A DNA stretch of 64,000 nucleotides from Melitaea cinxia (GCF_905220565.1 NC_059401.1:3745001-3809000); one strand, 5' to 3'; counted from the first letter of the stretch, positions 9,970 to 20,720 are shown. Notes: generated by a model from the sequence alone, not told the origin. Numbers and translations are program-made.

Positions 9970-11871
9970 ATGACAACCACAACCGTATCACTAATACCAA
10001 AAGAAATTTTAGATCTAATTCCGCTATATAGTGGTGATAAAAGACAGTTAAATCTTTATTTACAAAGATGTCAATACGTGATTGAACGTTATAATGGTAA
10101 CGAAGAACAAAATATTTACGTTTTTCATGCTTTAACGAGTAGACTAAGAGATGATGCAGCTGCGCTTTTATCTGAACGAGAGGACATTGTAACATGGTCC
10201 ACTTTAAAAACTCTGTTAATCCAACATTTTGGAGACCCTCGCAGTGAAGAGTGCATTAATATTGAGTTAGAATCTTTAAAAATTAATCCAGGTGAAACCT
10301 TTCTCGAATTTTGTAATAGAATACAAGGTGTTCGTTCGTTATTAATGTCGAAGGTCAATTCAATCCATGATCCAGATTTAAAACTTGCGAAGTCGGTTAT
10401 TTATAATAATACAGCTTTAAATGTGTTTTTATATAACCTCCCGGAAAATATGGTGCGTATAGTTAGGCTTAAATCACCCACAACTTTAGAAGCAGCTTTA
10501 AGTATTGTTCTCGAGGAAGTAAACTTCTTAGAGCAATATAAAATGCGTAATCATGTACATGGTAATAGCCAAATTATGGGTTCATGGCCACCGATTACAC
10601 AACCATTTGGTCACAAGCCCAGCTTACCTTTTTATTCTAAATTTAATTTTAATAATTCTCAAAAGACACCCCAAATTCAGGGTCAAGGTCAACTATCAAG
10701 GCCATCGTTCGGTTATAGGCCTCAGTTAGGTTTCCAATCGCAACAAATTGGGTACAAGCATCCGCAACAATTTGGATGCAGACCTCCACACCAATTTGGG
10801 TATATGCCCTCACAGCAATTCGGGTATAAGCCCCCACAACAACTAGGGTACGAACCCCCTCAGCAATTTGGCTACAAGCCACCACAACCTCAACAACAAA
10901 CCAATGATATATCCATGAGGACAGCTCAGCCAAAAATGCAACAAGAATTTAATTTAAATAAATTAACCATGACTAACTATGAAGAGAATTTTTCATGTGA
11001 TGAACATTATTATTACGACAATGAATATTCAAATGATATCAATCACTGTTATGATGCTGATTCTCTGTCTAGGATAAAAATTGACGCCTTAAATTCAGAC
11101 GAAGAAAATCAGTCACAAGTAGTTAGTATTGATCAAAGCGTAGATTGCGGTGATTCATCAGCAATGACTATATCAGATTTAAGTCAAACAGCAACAGCTA
11201 GTTCTGTAGAAATTCCTAATGAAAATGTAAATGAAAATGGCTATCCTGTGCGATCAGAGTCTAGTAGATCGGAAACGATTCATTCAGACTTGAATCCAGG
11301 GCTATCTGGAATACCAATTTTGAATGAGGCCATAGACACCAAACCTAACCAGATTTTAGTTTTTCCATGGCTCAAAAACGATATGCAAGTAACAGATCTA
11401 TCGCGTGATAAACAGAAGGTCTTACAAGTTTTCTTACCAACAGGCAAACCTAAGTTAATAAAAGAATTTTTAAAACCCATTAAACCTGTTCTGCAGCTGA
11501 CAAAAACCCAGGATGCCCCGTTTCAGGAAATGGTTAAGGAGCATGCAAAACGGATCAGAGTATTGTTAACGGATAAGATGGTAGCAAAAAGGAAAAGGGT
11601 TAGGAAAAAGAGAAGTGATGAAGCTAACATTGAGTTTCCTGAAGGAGAAATTGTTTTTGCAAAGGACGTTAACAAGCGTAAAGGCAAAGATAAACCAAGA
11701 TATGTGAAAGCAAGGGTTATAGGACGTGCCGAGGGAAATATCTTACCCCTAAAAGTTGGAGACAGAAACACCAAAACTCCTATTAACGTTAAACGTCCTC
11801 CGCAGGTTCTGCTGCACCATGGTAAAGGAAGGGAAAGCAAACATTCAAACCGACCACTGGACTATAGTTAA
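9970..11871 (+). CDS. gag: Gag-like protein fused in frame to an integrase C-terminus-like segment
   Basis: Single 633-aa ORF of the gypsy element; the ATG at 9970 is the first in frame and opens the conserved Gag region. Residues ~1-195 match the capsid-type Gag of insect gypsy elements (IPLYSGDKRQLNLYLQRC, LIQHFGDPRSEECI, FLEFCNRIQGVR). No CCHC zinc knuckle is present; instead residues ~250-312 form a P/Q/G/Y-rich tract with about six units like FGYKPPQQ. Residues ~345-460 are acidic and Ser-rich. From ~525 a basic helix (KRKRVRKKR) and residues ~555-610 (EFPEGEIVFAKDVN, DKPRYVKARVIG) resemble the integrase C-terminal domain of the same clade. The junction between Gag and Pol portions lies somewhere in ~465-525 and cannot be fixed without a full-length relative. 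Protease, RT, RNase H and the DDE core are absent. The protein may form particles that need enzymes from an intact relative. Confidence 0.85.
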   Translation: MTTTTVSLIPKEILDLIPLYSGDKRQLNLYLQRCQYVIERYNGNEEQNIYVFHALTSRLRDDAAALLSEREDIVTWSTLKTLLIQHFGDPRSEECINIELESLKINPGETFLEFCNRIQGVRSLLMSKVNSIHDPDLKLAKSVIYNNTALNVFLYNLPENMVRIVRLKSPTTLEAALSIVLEEVNFLEQYKMRNHVHGNSQIMGSWPPITQPFGHKPSLPFYSKFNFNNSQKTPQIQGQGQLSRPSFGYRPQLGFQSQQIGYKHPQQFGCRPPHQFGYMPSQQFGYKPPQQLGYEPPQQFGYKPPQPQQQTNDISMRTAQPKMQQEFNLNKLTMTNYEENFSCDEHYYYDNEYSNDINHCYDADSLSRIKIDALNSDEENQSQVVSIDQSVDCGDSSAMTISDLSQTATASSVEIPNENVNENGYPVRSESSRSETIHSDLNPGLSGIPILNEAIDTKPNQILVFPWLKNDMQVTDLSRDKQKVLQVFLPTGKPKLIKEFLKPIKPVLQLTKTQDAPFQEMVKEHAKRIRVLLTDKMVAKRKRVRKKRSDEANIEFPEGEIVFAKDVNKRKGKDKPRYVKARVIGRAEGNILPLKVGDRNTKTPINVKRPPQVLLHHGKGRESKHSNRPLDYS

Positions 11872-12870
11872 GCTTGTAAGATTAGAACAAACTAGTAATG
11901 ATTTAAATCACATTTTCATAAATTACCAACAAATGTGTGGGATAATTGATTTGAATGCATCATACTCTTAAGAACTAACAAGCACTAAGATCCATAGACT
12001 TTTTACGCGATATAACAATAGAAAAATACAGACAACTAGTACCATAGAAACGTTCTAAGAGAAGTTTTATAAATCCTTTTGGTTCCGTAATAAAAATAAT
12101 AATAATTACTAATCTGGATCATAATGATGCGGTTAAATACGATGAACTTATCTCAAATCTAAATACCTAACAACCAAATTATTATTTCAAAGAAACTGAC
12201 AACAGTCTCTAAAATGTTTGATCGTTTTATTAATATAACTGAAAGATGTATCTATGAAGCAGAATAATTGAATTTTTGTAACTTATCTTACGGAACTATT
12301 TATTGTATTTACAAGCAACTTTCGTACTATATTTGTTAGACTAAGTGAGATGGAAATAGCATTAGTATTAAGTCTCTATATTACATCAACCAATTATAGA
12401 TAACTCCGATTATAATTATTTTAAGATTATTCATTACCAATATTTCATGAACCACAAAACAAATCTGTAACCATTATTCCCAAATATCCTTACCTTTTGG
12501 CGAAAGGAATAAAGTACTTACCGCTTGTAAAACCGTACTGTTCATTGTCGACCAGTGACCAATACCTATGCACCAACGAGCTCTAATAGAATCAAATGTC
12601 GCTAAGAAGATCCGAATTAAAAATGCATATGACTCTATCTAGTGCAAGAGTACTCAACATGAAAGGAATAAGTTTAGATGAAGTGTAATATATGGCCTTT
12701 TCGTTAAAACATAGTGCAGTGATTAAAAGTTTTTAAATGATAAGAAAAACAATAACTTCAGTGAAATTTTAAGATGTGTAACATTAGTTCTAGTAATTTT
12801 AAGTCTTTTCTTTTTTATATTTTATGCATTGTGGCTAAAATTGCCAAAATGTTTATTATTTAAGTCAAAT
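11872..12870 (+). pseudogene. Degenerate envelope-like remnant
   Basis: This kilobase lies where insect errantiviruses carry env. It is interrupted by stops in all frames. A short open segment in a different frame (about 11756-11971) overlaps the end of the main ORF, as env does with the end of pol in some errantiviruses, and conceptual fragments near 12450-12560 and a hydrophobic stretch near 12790-12835 have the character of an envelope ectodomain and membrane anchor. Resemblance is weak and judged by eye; the product cannot be made as it stands. Confidence 0.4.
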
Positions 12871-12915
12871 TATCGGAATAAATCTCAAATCGATCCTTCC
12901 GATAATTTTCCTCTT

Positions 12916-12926
12916 AGGGATGGAGG
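12916..12926 (+). other. Polypurine tract
   Basis: AGGGATGGAGG abuts the 3' LTR, as expected for the plus-strand primer of an LTR retrotransposon; a single T interrupts it. Confidence 0.7.
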
Positions 12927-13195
12927 AGTTATAATTACGACTCGTCCATCCGCTCTAGATTAGGTAGAACATAGGATACGTTACAATGTATAAGATTCAT
13001 AGAAATAAGCAAGAGACGCAAACTCAGCGTCTGGTCGGCCCCCCCTGACATCCGCTGGGCCCAAGACTGTAGTAGTTAAGCAGAGATATTAAAGCCTCCA
13101 AATCGGTTACATGTCTTTCATTTTTTTTAATATAAATTAAGTTAGTTAATAGTAAATTAATATAAATTGTTTCCAAACGCTCCGAAACCAAAAGT
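12927..13195 (+). repeat. 3' LTR
   Basis: Identical to 8619-8887 over 269 bp and followed by the GTCT duplication at 13196-13199. Confidence 0.9.
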
Positions 13196-13374
13196 GTCTA
13201 GTGTGTTGTTGTGTCTAAGTGTCTATGTTGTTTAGTTTCTTAATTCGACCCGTTAGGTGGAACTACGTTGCGTTTCAATTTGTTTAATAAGTAAGTGAAA
13301 ATTTATATAATTAAAAAAAACAGATAAAATTATTATTTAATTTTAAGCCCCATATTTGATATTTACAGTGTACT

Positions 13375-13532
13375 GTGTGGCTACGGTACTAAAGAATTTA
13401 GCCACCCCCTCTCTTCCCGTGGGTGTCGTAAGAGGCGACTAAGGGACATCACAGTTTCACTACCACCTTGGAACTTAAAAAGCCGACCGGTGGCGGGAAA
13501 ACCATCAAACTGCTGGCTTTCCATCCTATCCC
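13375..13532. repeat. Unnamed interspersed repeat fragment (family E)
   Basis: A GC-richer block with 'cccgtgggtgtcgtaagagg' and 'aaagccgaccggtggcggg', a type I recall as common in moth and butterfly genomes. Only one copy is in the window, so its limits are uncertain. Confidence 0.4.
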
Positions 13533-14398
13533 AATTTTAATGGTTGAAATATAAAAGAAAATTATGAACTGGAACTGAAGATATATTATTTTCAAATTAA
13601 AAAGATTTTTCGACGGGTGCAAAGTAAAAAAGTTAACTACAATTTTGAGATTTTTTTTTTATTGCAGTAACTAACTAAAAACTTTATAATTTACAACATG
13701 GCAAAATAAAAAATACAAATATCGCCTCATTCTTGTACTTTTGTCAAGTAAAAGAAGACAACTACTGCTGTTTTGTAAAATTACACGACGTACATGCGTT
13801 CAACTACCGCCTGGCCGCTTTTACGCGGTCCGCGCGGGGGGCGCACGTTCATTCCTATTGTGTCATCAGTCAGAGATGGCATGTGCGTCGCCGGCCGGCA
13901 ACAATGTTTGTTTGTATTGGCTTTTTACGTATTAAGGTTTGTTGAAAGTGTTATCATAATAATAAACCATTTGAATACATCACAATACATGACATGGAAA
14001 GACGTTTTTGGAAATTTTTGGAATTGGAAAAGTCATACTTTTTACACTTACTGAAATATATGAAACATCTTTATTAAATCCAGATTTAATAATTCCTATG
14101 TAGAAACGACCAAGTGTAGTTAACTCAGTTGTCATATTTTTAAGCACAATGTAGAGGTAGACAACTGCAATATCTCGTAAATTAAACATAATTAGAATAA
14201 ATGAAATATACAATTGTTTGTCTTTCTAAAAAATATAGCAGTGATGAAAATTTCAACAAATTTGGTTTGAAATTGACAAAATGGGAGCACTTTTTCCTAT
14301 TTTGCGCTCTCCTGAAAAGTTGCTGTTTTGTATATAACTCTTTTTATTTTGCACCCGTCGTTTTGAAACATGGAAACAAATCAATTTTTTTTCTTATA
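13533..14398. other. Non-coding DNA with GC-rich patch at 13795-13905
   Basis: The patch (CCGCTTTTACGCGGTCCGCGCGGGGGGCG region) stands out sharply from ~30% GC surroundings. Three overlapping open frames of 64-86 codons cross it, but none has a recognisable domain. It could be an LTR, a promoter-like island or a repeat end. Confidence 0.4.
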
Positions 14399-14650
14399 CA
14401 ATTGGCAAATAAGCGTTCGGCTCACCTGATGGCAAGCGATTACCATAGCTTCTAGATGTCTGCAACACCAAATGTATTGCAAGCGTGTTACCGACGTATC
14501 ACCAAATTCACTCCAGGAGCTCTGGGCACTTTACTCACCAACGCGAACACAACACTGCTTAAAAACAGTATTACTCGTATTTAGCTGCGATCTTCTGTAA
14601 GATCAGTAGGGCTGCTCCATATTTTGAGCACGAAATTTGTTAAATCAGTA
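14399..14650 (+). repeat. Interspersed repeat family A copy
   Basis: Forward copy beginning 'ttggcaaataagcgttcggc' and running to 'ttgagcacgaaatttgttaa'; diverged from the 33.6-kb copy and lacking the last ~15 bp. Confidence 0.6.
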
Positions 14651-14730
14651 CTGAAATAAATAACTGAATTGCACATTATTATTACTGAGAACGTTAGTTA
14701 ATTGAGTAATTCATATTTATTCTTCTTCTT

Positions 14731-15364
14731 TTATTATACATAAAAAGACAAGTCCTGACTAACTCATCAACGCCCAGCTCAAATCCTTGGACCTATAAAG
14801 CTGAAATTTTGCACAGAGTTTCCCTTTATGATGTATACAAGAAATAAGGAATGATATTTCGAAATTCAACCCCTAAAGGGGTAAAATGGTGGTTCAAAAT
14901 TTGTATGGCGAAACAATATTAAATAGACATTTCGATTCGAAACTTCGTAGAAGTACTCCCAAAAATAAATAAGCATACGTCTTTCGTGATTTTCCGAAAA
15001 TCAACCCCTTAGGGGGTGAAATGTATATAAACCTAATAACCGACACTGGTGTCGTTATTTGTGTTTTTTTTTTGGACGTTGATTGCGAAAATGGCAGTTA
15101 TTTCGAAGTCTAAGACGGCGGACATGGCATAAAACTAATTAAATTGTTTTCCAATACAAACTCTGAACTCCCGTTTCGCCACTATAGGGTGACTATTCAA
15201 TTCGATCCTTCGTAGATGTACTCCAATAAAAAAATAAGTGATTATAAGTTGTCAAGTATATAAAGAACTACTTTCAGCATAGACTGAAAAAATGAATAGT
15301 CTTAACCCTTAGGTACTTTCTTAGGTAGGTTTCCTGCGCGAGCAAAGCCGCGGGCAAAAGCTAG
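14731..15364 (+). mobile_element. Helitron-like non-autonomous element
   Basis: Starts near TTATTATACATAAAAAGACA and ends GCGGGCAAAAGCTAGT; a GC-bearing 3' end terminating in CTAGT is typical of lepidopteran Helitron-like units. The interior carries 'caacccctaaaggggt' and 'caaccccttagggggt' phrases. No ORF. Confidence 0.5.
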
Positions 15365-16189
15365 TGTTTCATAAGAATGTAACTTCTTCTCAGAAATAAA
15401 ATCTTAACATCCCAGTGATCATCCGCAATGGAGACTAATCATAAACTTTACACACTTTAAGAACCCTTCGGGGCAATTTCTATTTGATTTATTATTGTTC
15501 TTATCAATAAATCAGACCACAATAGGGCTCTGGGGCTGGAATCGTGCAAGTTCTATTAATTCCCTTGAACAATTCCCAACTAAGAACAATGAGATTAAAG
15601 ACAATACGTTGAAAACGTGAGATCCTATCGCCTTCGGATCCGCTTAAAGGTAGATCGATTAATACCTAGGTCAATTTATTAGACACGTGTCCAGAAACAC
15701 CATGTAGGTTCATCTGGGCTTATGTGCTTAGCCGCTGTAAGGCCGAGCTAGGTTGTCTTTTATAATTGAATTCCCTTGACTTAGGATAAGATGTTGAATT
15801 GTTTTCGACGATTCAGAGAATAAAATGTTGCAATGCACTTTTATTTTAGCTATATGATTTTTTTTATCAAATAATTTAAATACCTACATATTACGTTATA
15901 AATATATTAAGGCCAATCTTAGGTAATCGTTGTAATTCAAGGCAAAGCGGTTAGTTATATTGTACTAATACACGTGATCTGATTTAATGTGAAAACTTAG
16001 GAAAGCTAAAGGGTATTACAATTGCTTTGTATATTCGCTTCGTATCGCGTAAAATTGCGCACGCTATGTAATTAGATATTGTACATAAAAACTTAAATAT
16101 ACAAAACTTTAAAATTACGTAAAAACTATTAGAGATAACAGTAGGCTTTAAGGCACTTTAATATTTTAAACATAGTAAGAAAACAAAGA
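15365..16189. other. Non-coding DNA, nothing recognised
   Basis: Slightly richer in GC than its surroundings between 15600 and 15780, but without a credible coding segment. Confidence 0.4.
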
Positions 16190-16345
16190 TGATTTTAATA
16201 TGTACGATTTTATTTTTGTGTTTCCCACAAATTCAAAACATTTTTTGAATATCATATCAAAAATTGACCGCTCCAGCGCGCTCCAGACGCGGGTTCGAAT
16301 CCCGCTGGAGTGGTCAATTTTTGATATGATATTCAAAAAAAAAAC
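16190..16345. repeat. Head-to-head inverted pair of truncated SINEs
   Basis: 16241-16278 and 16303-16340 are inverted copies (38 bp, one mismatch) around a 24-bp loop. Each arm ends in the phrase GGTCAATTTTTGATATGAT. The loop and right arm hold a box-B-like GCGGGTTCGAATCCCGC, and the left flank (ACAAAAATAAAATCG inverted) extends the match to the related SINE at 22.14-22.29 kb. Two 5'-truncated copies of one tRNA-derived SINE meet here. Confidence 0.7.
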
Positions 16346-16534
16346 ATGATTTTTTTGCATCGTTTTGGTTAAATTTAAACTAGCCTCTAGATTATTAAAC
16401 ATAAGGATTATATACTTTATTATTATATTTTTTTATCATTAGAGTCACTGTCCTTTCATTAAACACCTCACACCCTACGGCTACTGTTAGGATTTACTCC
16501 AATGTCGGGGTCCGGAAAAACATATAATAATTAA

Positions 16535-16640
16535 TATACAAGCACAAACGCCCAACCACGGCAAACACCGAACCCGCAACCACCGGCACAGCAGTGTCCG
16601 TTACGCTAGGCCGTCTAAAATATTGCATACTAGACATTCT
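16535..16640 (-). mobile_element. tRNA-derived SINE fragment, inverted
   Basis: On the minus strand it reads as the tRNA-like head and 'gggcgtttgtgctt' tail shared with the copies at 398 and 55.48 kb. Confidence 0.55.
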
Positions 16641-18119
16641 ACCTGAACTCACCTCCGTTTATATATGTGTAAGTACCTATATTGTTTTCAATTACTGTAG
16701 TCTTTGAGTACTAATATTCATCACCATAATACTCAAACAAATTGTATCTGTTTTTATATTTGAGTATAACATAGAGAAAATCATAAAACGTATGCAAAAG
16801 TAAGTTTATTATTATGTTGAAACGAAAACATTATAATTTTATTTTACAATCACGAAAACTAATCCAAATGGTTTCATTGCATATTAGTATAAACATACCG
16901 AACTAAAATCTCTTTTGATTAAAAAGTATTACATATTTAAATGATAATACAACTAAATTATTCCGGCGAAAGCTAGTTTCTTTATAATTAATCTCAGCAC
17001 AAACAAAGATTTATATGATGTAATAAAAAATTAAAATATTTGGAAAGCGGTGGTAGTGTGCGCGAAGGTAAGAAGCGACAACACCCCACCATTTTTCCTC
17101 CCCTCACATATTTCGTACACTGAACACGTCCTATAGTTCTTTCTGAACGGAATTGGTTCCAATAATCGCGTATGCCAATTGAATTTAAACCTTTTTTCGA
17201 GGGTACACGATACAATTTGGTACGGATCGTTCTCGCAGTGATTCCGCCGTAGACTCTTACATCTCGTCGAGGCGTTTAAAAAATAATATTTATATTTTTT
17301 TTCTGAATTTCATAAAAAAAAATATAACGCTATGTACAACTTAAGTAGATAGTATCTTTACGTGTCATCCTAGAAATTAAAATGAAAATAATAATAATAA
17401 ATATATTTTTATTTATTTTATAGTATGCACTCAATTGTAAAATAAGTAACGAATAAACTGAGTTTATGTCGAGAATAAACAATAATATACATTTTTTTAT
17501 TCAGCTGAATTATATCAAAAAGAATATATATCACAAAAATAAATATTTTTTACAGGTTTTAATGAGACGATGGCTATGAAGTATAATTTAATTCATTTGG
17601 ACAATTTAACTTAAAAACACGTTTTTTATGCGTAATTGAACATGACCTTATTATCACTACAGAATAATTTTATAGTAAAATTGAGGCTACAATTGACTTA
17701 AATATCAATTAGTCCGAGAGACATAGCAAACTAAGTTATTATGCAGTTGAATATACACAAAATTCATACTAAGTAACCGCACGGGTAACTTTGTTTCGCT
17801 TAATCTGCATAATATTGAAAATGTCGTCTGTCTAGTAAAGTCAATTTATCGGAATTGTTCCATTCAGAGGTTATCAATATTCATTGGGAAAAATATTTAT
17901 TGCTTATGAGGAAAGTCTTGCAGCGAATTTGAATAAACAATACACATTTCGTATGCGCAATGTTCAAACTAAAAAAAGCAGATAGACTGACTTCTGCAAA
18001 AATACGTCAAAAACTTTTAAATGGCACGTCGCGACATCAAATCAACATTAAATATATTTCTGGACGGTTATTACGAACTTTAAAGGTAAATTTTTAAATA
18101 TATATATATTTTTTTAATA
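16641..18119. other. Non-coding DNA with unassigned block at 17040-17275
   Basis: 17040-17275 is less AT-rich and non-repetitive within the window ('acaccccaccatttttcctc', 'gattccgccgtagactctta'). It has a 73-codon minus-strand frame with no domain. It may be a conserved non-coding element or an old repeat. Confidence 0.35.
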
Positions 18120-18340
18120 TTCATCATTATTTCATTTCAGCCTATCGTAGTCCACTGCCGGACATAAGTTCGTGCCAAAAATGGCGTGAACTGTGTTTTG
18201 CCCATAGTCACCACGCTGGTTGGTGACCGCAGATCTGGCTTTGTCGCACCGAAGACGCTGCTGCCCGCCTTCGGCCTGTGTTTATTCAAAGCCAACAGTT
18301 GGATGGTTATCCCGCCATCAGTCGGCTTTTTAAATTTTAA
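18120..18340 (+). repeat. Interspersed repeat family D copy
   Basis: Matches 50445-50690 through 'gcccatagtcaccacgctgg', 'ggtgaccgcagatctggctt' and 'gacgctgctgcccgccttcg'. A 74-codon open frame across it is incidental. Confidence 0.65.
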
Positions 18341-20184
18341 GGTAGTAGTGGAACTGTGTTATCCCCACTTTTGTCACCCACATTACACATTATACACATT
18401 ATACATTTAATATTATGAATAAGAAAAAAACGAAATATATATAAAAATAGTTAAAATAAAAAAACAACATGCATTGGAACGATTTATTTAAATTAATTGA
18501 TTTATTTGATGTTCCATTTAAAAAAAAAGGTTAAATATATAAATTGTAAAACGTTTTTTCCCTTTTGTAGCGAGAGTATGTATCTCGTACCACGTTTTCC
18601 GATTCGAAAATCTTTGAACATCACTTTGTATGGACGACGGCAACTGTTGGGGGGTTCGTTGCGGTTTAGACTTTTACATCAATTTTCGTATTACCAATGG
18701 ATTAAAACCGTGGGTCGGCCGCACTAAAGTTTCGATTGGATCGAGAGACGCCCCGTGAATCAAAGTAAAATTTGTATTCAGGTGGCCGCGTCTTTTTCCC
18801 GGACAAGGAGCGATCGATTTAAAGGAATATTTGATGTTACTTCAACACGCTTAGTGCTTATAAAAATGGGGAAGTTTTCAAATTAAAATGTTAAGTAGGC
18901 GTGTACGTTAGAAATTCTTGTTCGATGTTGGCTTATTTTGTGAGACAACTTTTTACATTTTTTTCTTTTTTTGTACAATTTGTATATTAAACGGGTGGAG
19001 TAAAAACCAGAATAATAACAGTTGATGACTAATACGAATTTCAACTAAAAGAAATATTATATGTAATTAAATCAAATAAAAATATTTAAATTATATATTT
19101 GTTTAATTGCGTGTTATTGAAATACAACAAAACAATTTTAGTGATGTTACAAAACATGTACGAGTAAGAAATAGCGAAAAAACAGTAAAGATTCTATAAC
19201 TGATATATCTTCAACCGATAATTCTATTTACGACATACTATACGTCCTTCGTGGTTTTACTAACGCCGAGTTTTTTGCTATACAATGTAAGTATGTATAC
19301 CGCTTCATGTCATTATGTCATGTCATATGGTCTGCAGATTAATAAACATGCAATAAAACACAATGCAAAAATATAGTAAATTTTGATATAATTTTTATTC
19401 ATACACTTAAATTCAAACATTTTTTTTAAACTCGTCTCATTTGATGTTAATACAGTTTTTTCAAATATTAATTAATTAATTAATTTTAACAAATTACTTT
19501 TCTTAATTTAATTTGTTTTCTGTTTCACTCATTTCACGTATGACGAAAGTTATAAAAGTTCTATTAACAGTGCTACTATAGCAAAAATTTTTAGGTAATC
19601 TGAGCATCTAGACATTAGCTAGTTTAAACCAGATACACAAACTAACCGGCTTGCTATTAATAATAATAATACCATAGATAATCAAAATTCTTGAAATAAA
19701 TGGCCTACAAACATACATCTCAAGAGTGGTCAATGTGGGCTATCTCGTTATCGCTATGAGATGTTTAAACTAACAGAAATGATCTAATTTCTGAACACGA
19801 TAACGTAGATACCACACATTCTTATATTTGAACAGATGATAAACGTATGAGAGTATTACGACGTTACTTTGTGACTCATATTTATAATAGAGACCTTGAT
19901 TCACCTGGATTAGCTGGGCCTGGATCAACAATTATCAATGTACAAAATATTATCATATAACATGAATGAATTAAAATTGAATTAAATATTTCCATCTCAG
20001 TTGTATGTCTTAGTTCATAGTGACTTCACTTCTTTACACTGTTATGACATCACCGCTGACAGCTGTAAATGTACAATGGTAAACCAACCTTAATGTTGAT
20101 GTGTGTTTCTATCTATATTCATATAATTTTCATCGGAATCGAGTTTTCGACGAGAAAAACACTACTTAATGCGTGACTTTTTTT
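18341..20184. other. Non-coding DNA with unassigned block at 18560-18850
   Basis: 18560-18850 is moderately GC-rich ('accgtgggtcggccgcacta', 'gagagacgccccgtgaatca') and unlike anything else in the window. The rest is AT-rich without features. Confidence 0.35.
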
Positions 20185-20405
20185 TGACTATTAGGGTGGC
20201 AATAAAACGTACGGCCGATGATAAGCGGATACCGTAGCCTATGGACACCTAGGAAGACCAGGGCCATTGCGAGCGCGTTACCAGTCGGAACCCTTTCTCC
20301 CGGAACTTTTTCTACCTTCCTCATCACAGGAACATAGCACTGGGTACTCACAAAGAAGTATCTATAGGTCGAGATACTTTCCCTGTCGTGCTGCTCCAAA
20401 TATTA
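20185..20405 (+). repeat. Diverged relative of family A
   Basis: Keeps the order 'aaaacgtacggc', 'ataagcggataccgtagcct', 'gcgagcgcgttaccagtcgg', 'cacaggaacatagcac' of family A but with many differences. Open frames of 73-77 codons on either strand are incidental. Confidence 0.45.
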
Positions 20406-20511
20406 AGCAAAATAGATCCTGCTGGGCCTACATTAATAAAAACGTACATCGAAGATCTGTCAATCCATATATTTATTTGCATAATTAATCTCTAATAATA
20501 TAATATAATTT

Positions 20512-20720
20512 TCTTATATATAAAATTCTTGCATTACAGTGTTAGTTATCATACTCCTCCGAAACGGCTGGACCGATTTCTATTAAATTTTGTTTGCATA
20601 TCCTATTGGTCTGAGAATCGGCCAACATTTATTTTTCATACTTCTATGTTATAGGGAGGGGGGGGGGTTAAGGGGGTTAATAACATACACGGCCAAACAA
20701 TGTTTTCAGCATCAGCTAGT
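20512..20720 (+). mobile_element. Helitron-like element, internally shortened
   Basis: Shares TCTTATATATAAAATTCT and the 'tcctccgaaacggctggacc' phrase with 6885-7189, and ends ATCAGCTAGT. A G-run (about 20656-20665) and deletion replace the middle. Confidence 0.55.

Larger units (their letters stand above)
8615..13199 (+). mobile_element. Non-autonomous Ty3/gypsy (errantivirus-like) element
   Basis: Two identical 269-bp LTRs (8619-8887 and 12927-13195) flanked by the 4-bp duplication GTCT bound a 4.58-kb element. A primer-binding site follows the 5' LTR and a purine tract precedes the 3' LTR. Inside are a ~1.1-kb AT-rich leader with tandem repeats, one 633-codon ORF (Gag joined to an integrase C-terminus-like segment) and a ~1-kb degenerate stretch where errantiviruses carry envelope. 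Intact errantivirus-type elements are about 7 kb; protease, RT, RNase H and integrase core are missing. With identical LTRs the insertion looks recent, so the deletion probably occurred in the parent lineage and the copy moved in trans. LTR ends could shift by 2 bp if the duplication is read as GTGTCT. Confidence 0.88.

Noticed and set aside
10649..10933. 94-codon minus-strand frame
   Set aside because: Shadow of the repetitive P/Q/G/Y-rich part of Gag on the other strand.
11523..11840. 105-codon minus-strand frame
   Set aside because: Antisense of the integrase-like tail of the Gag fusion; no own motifs.
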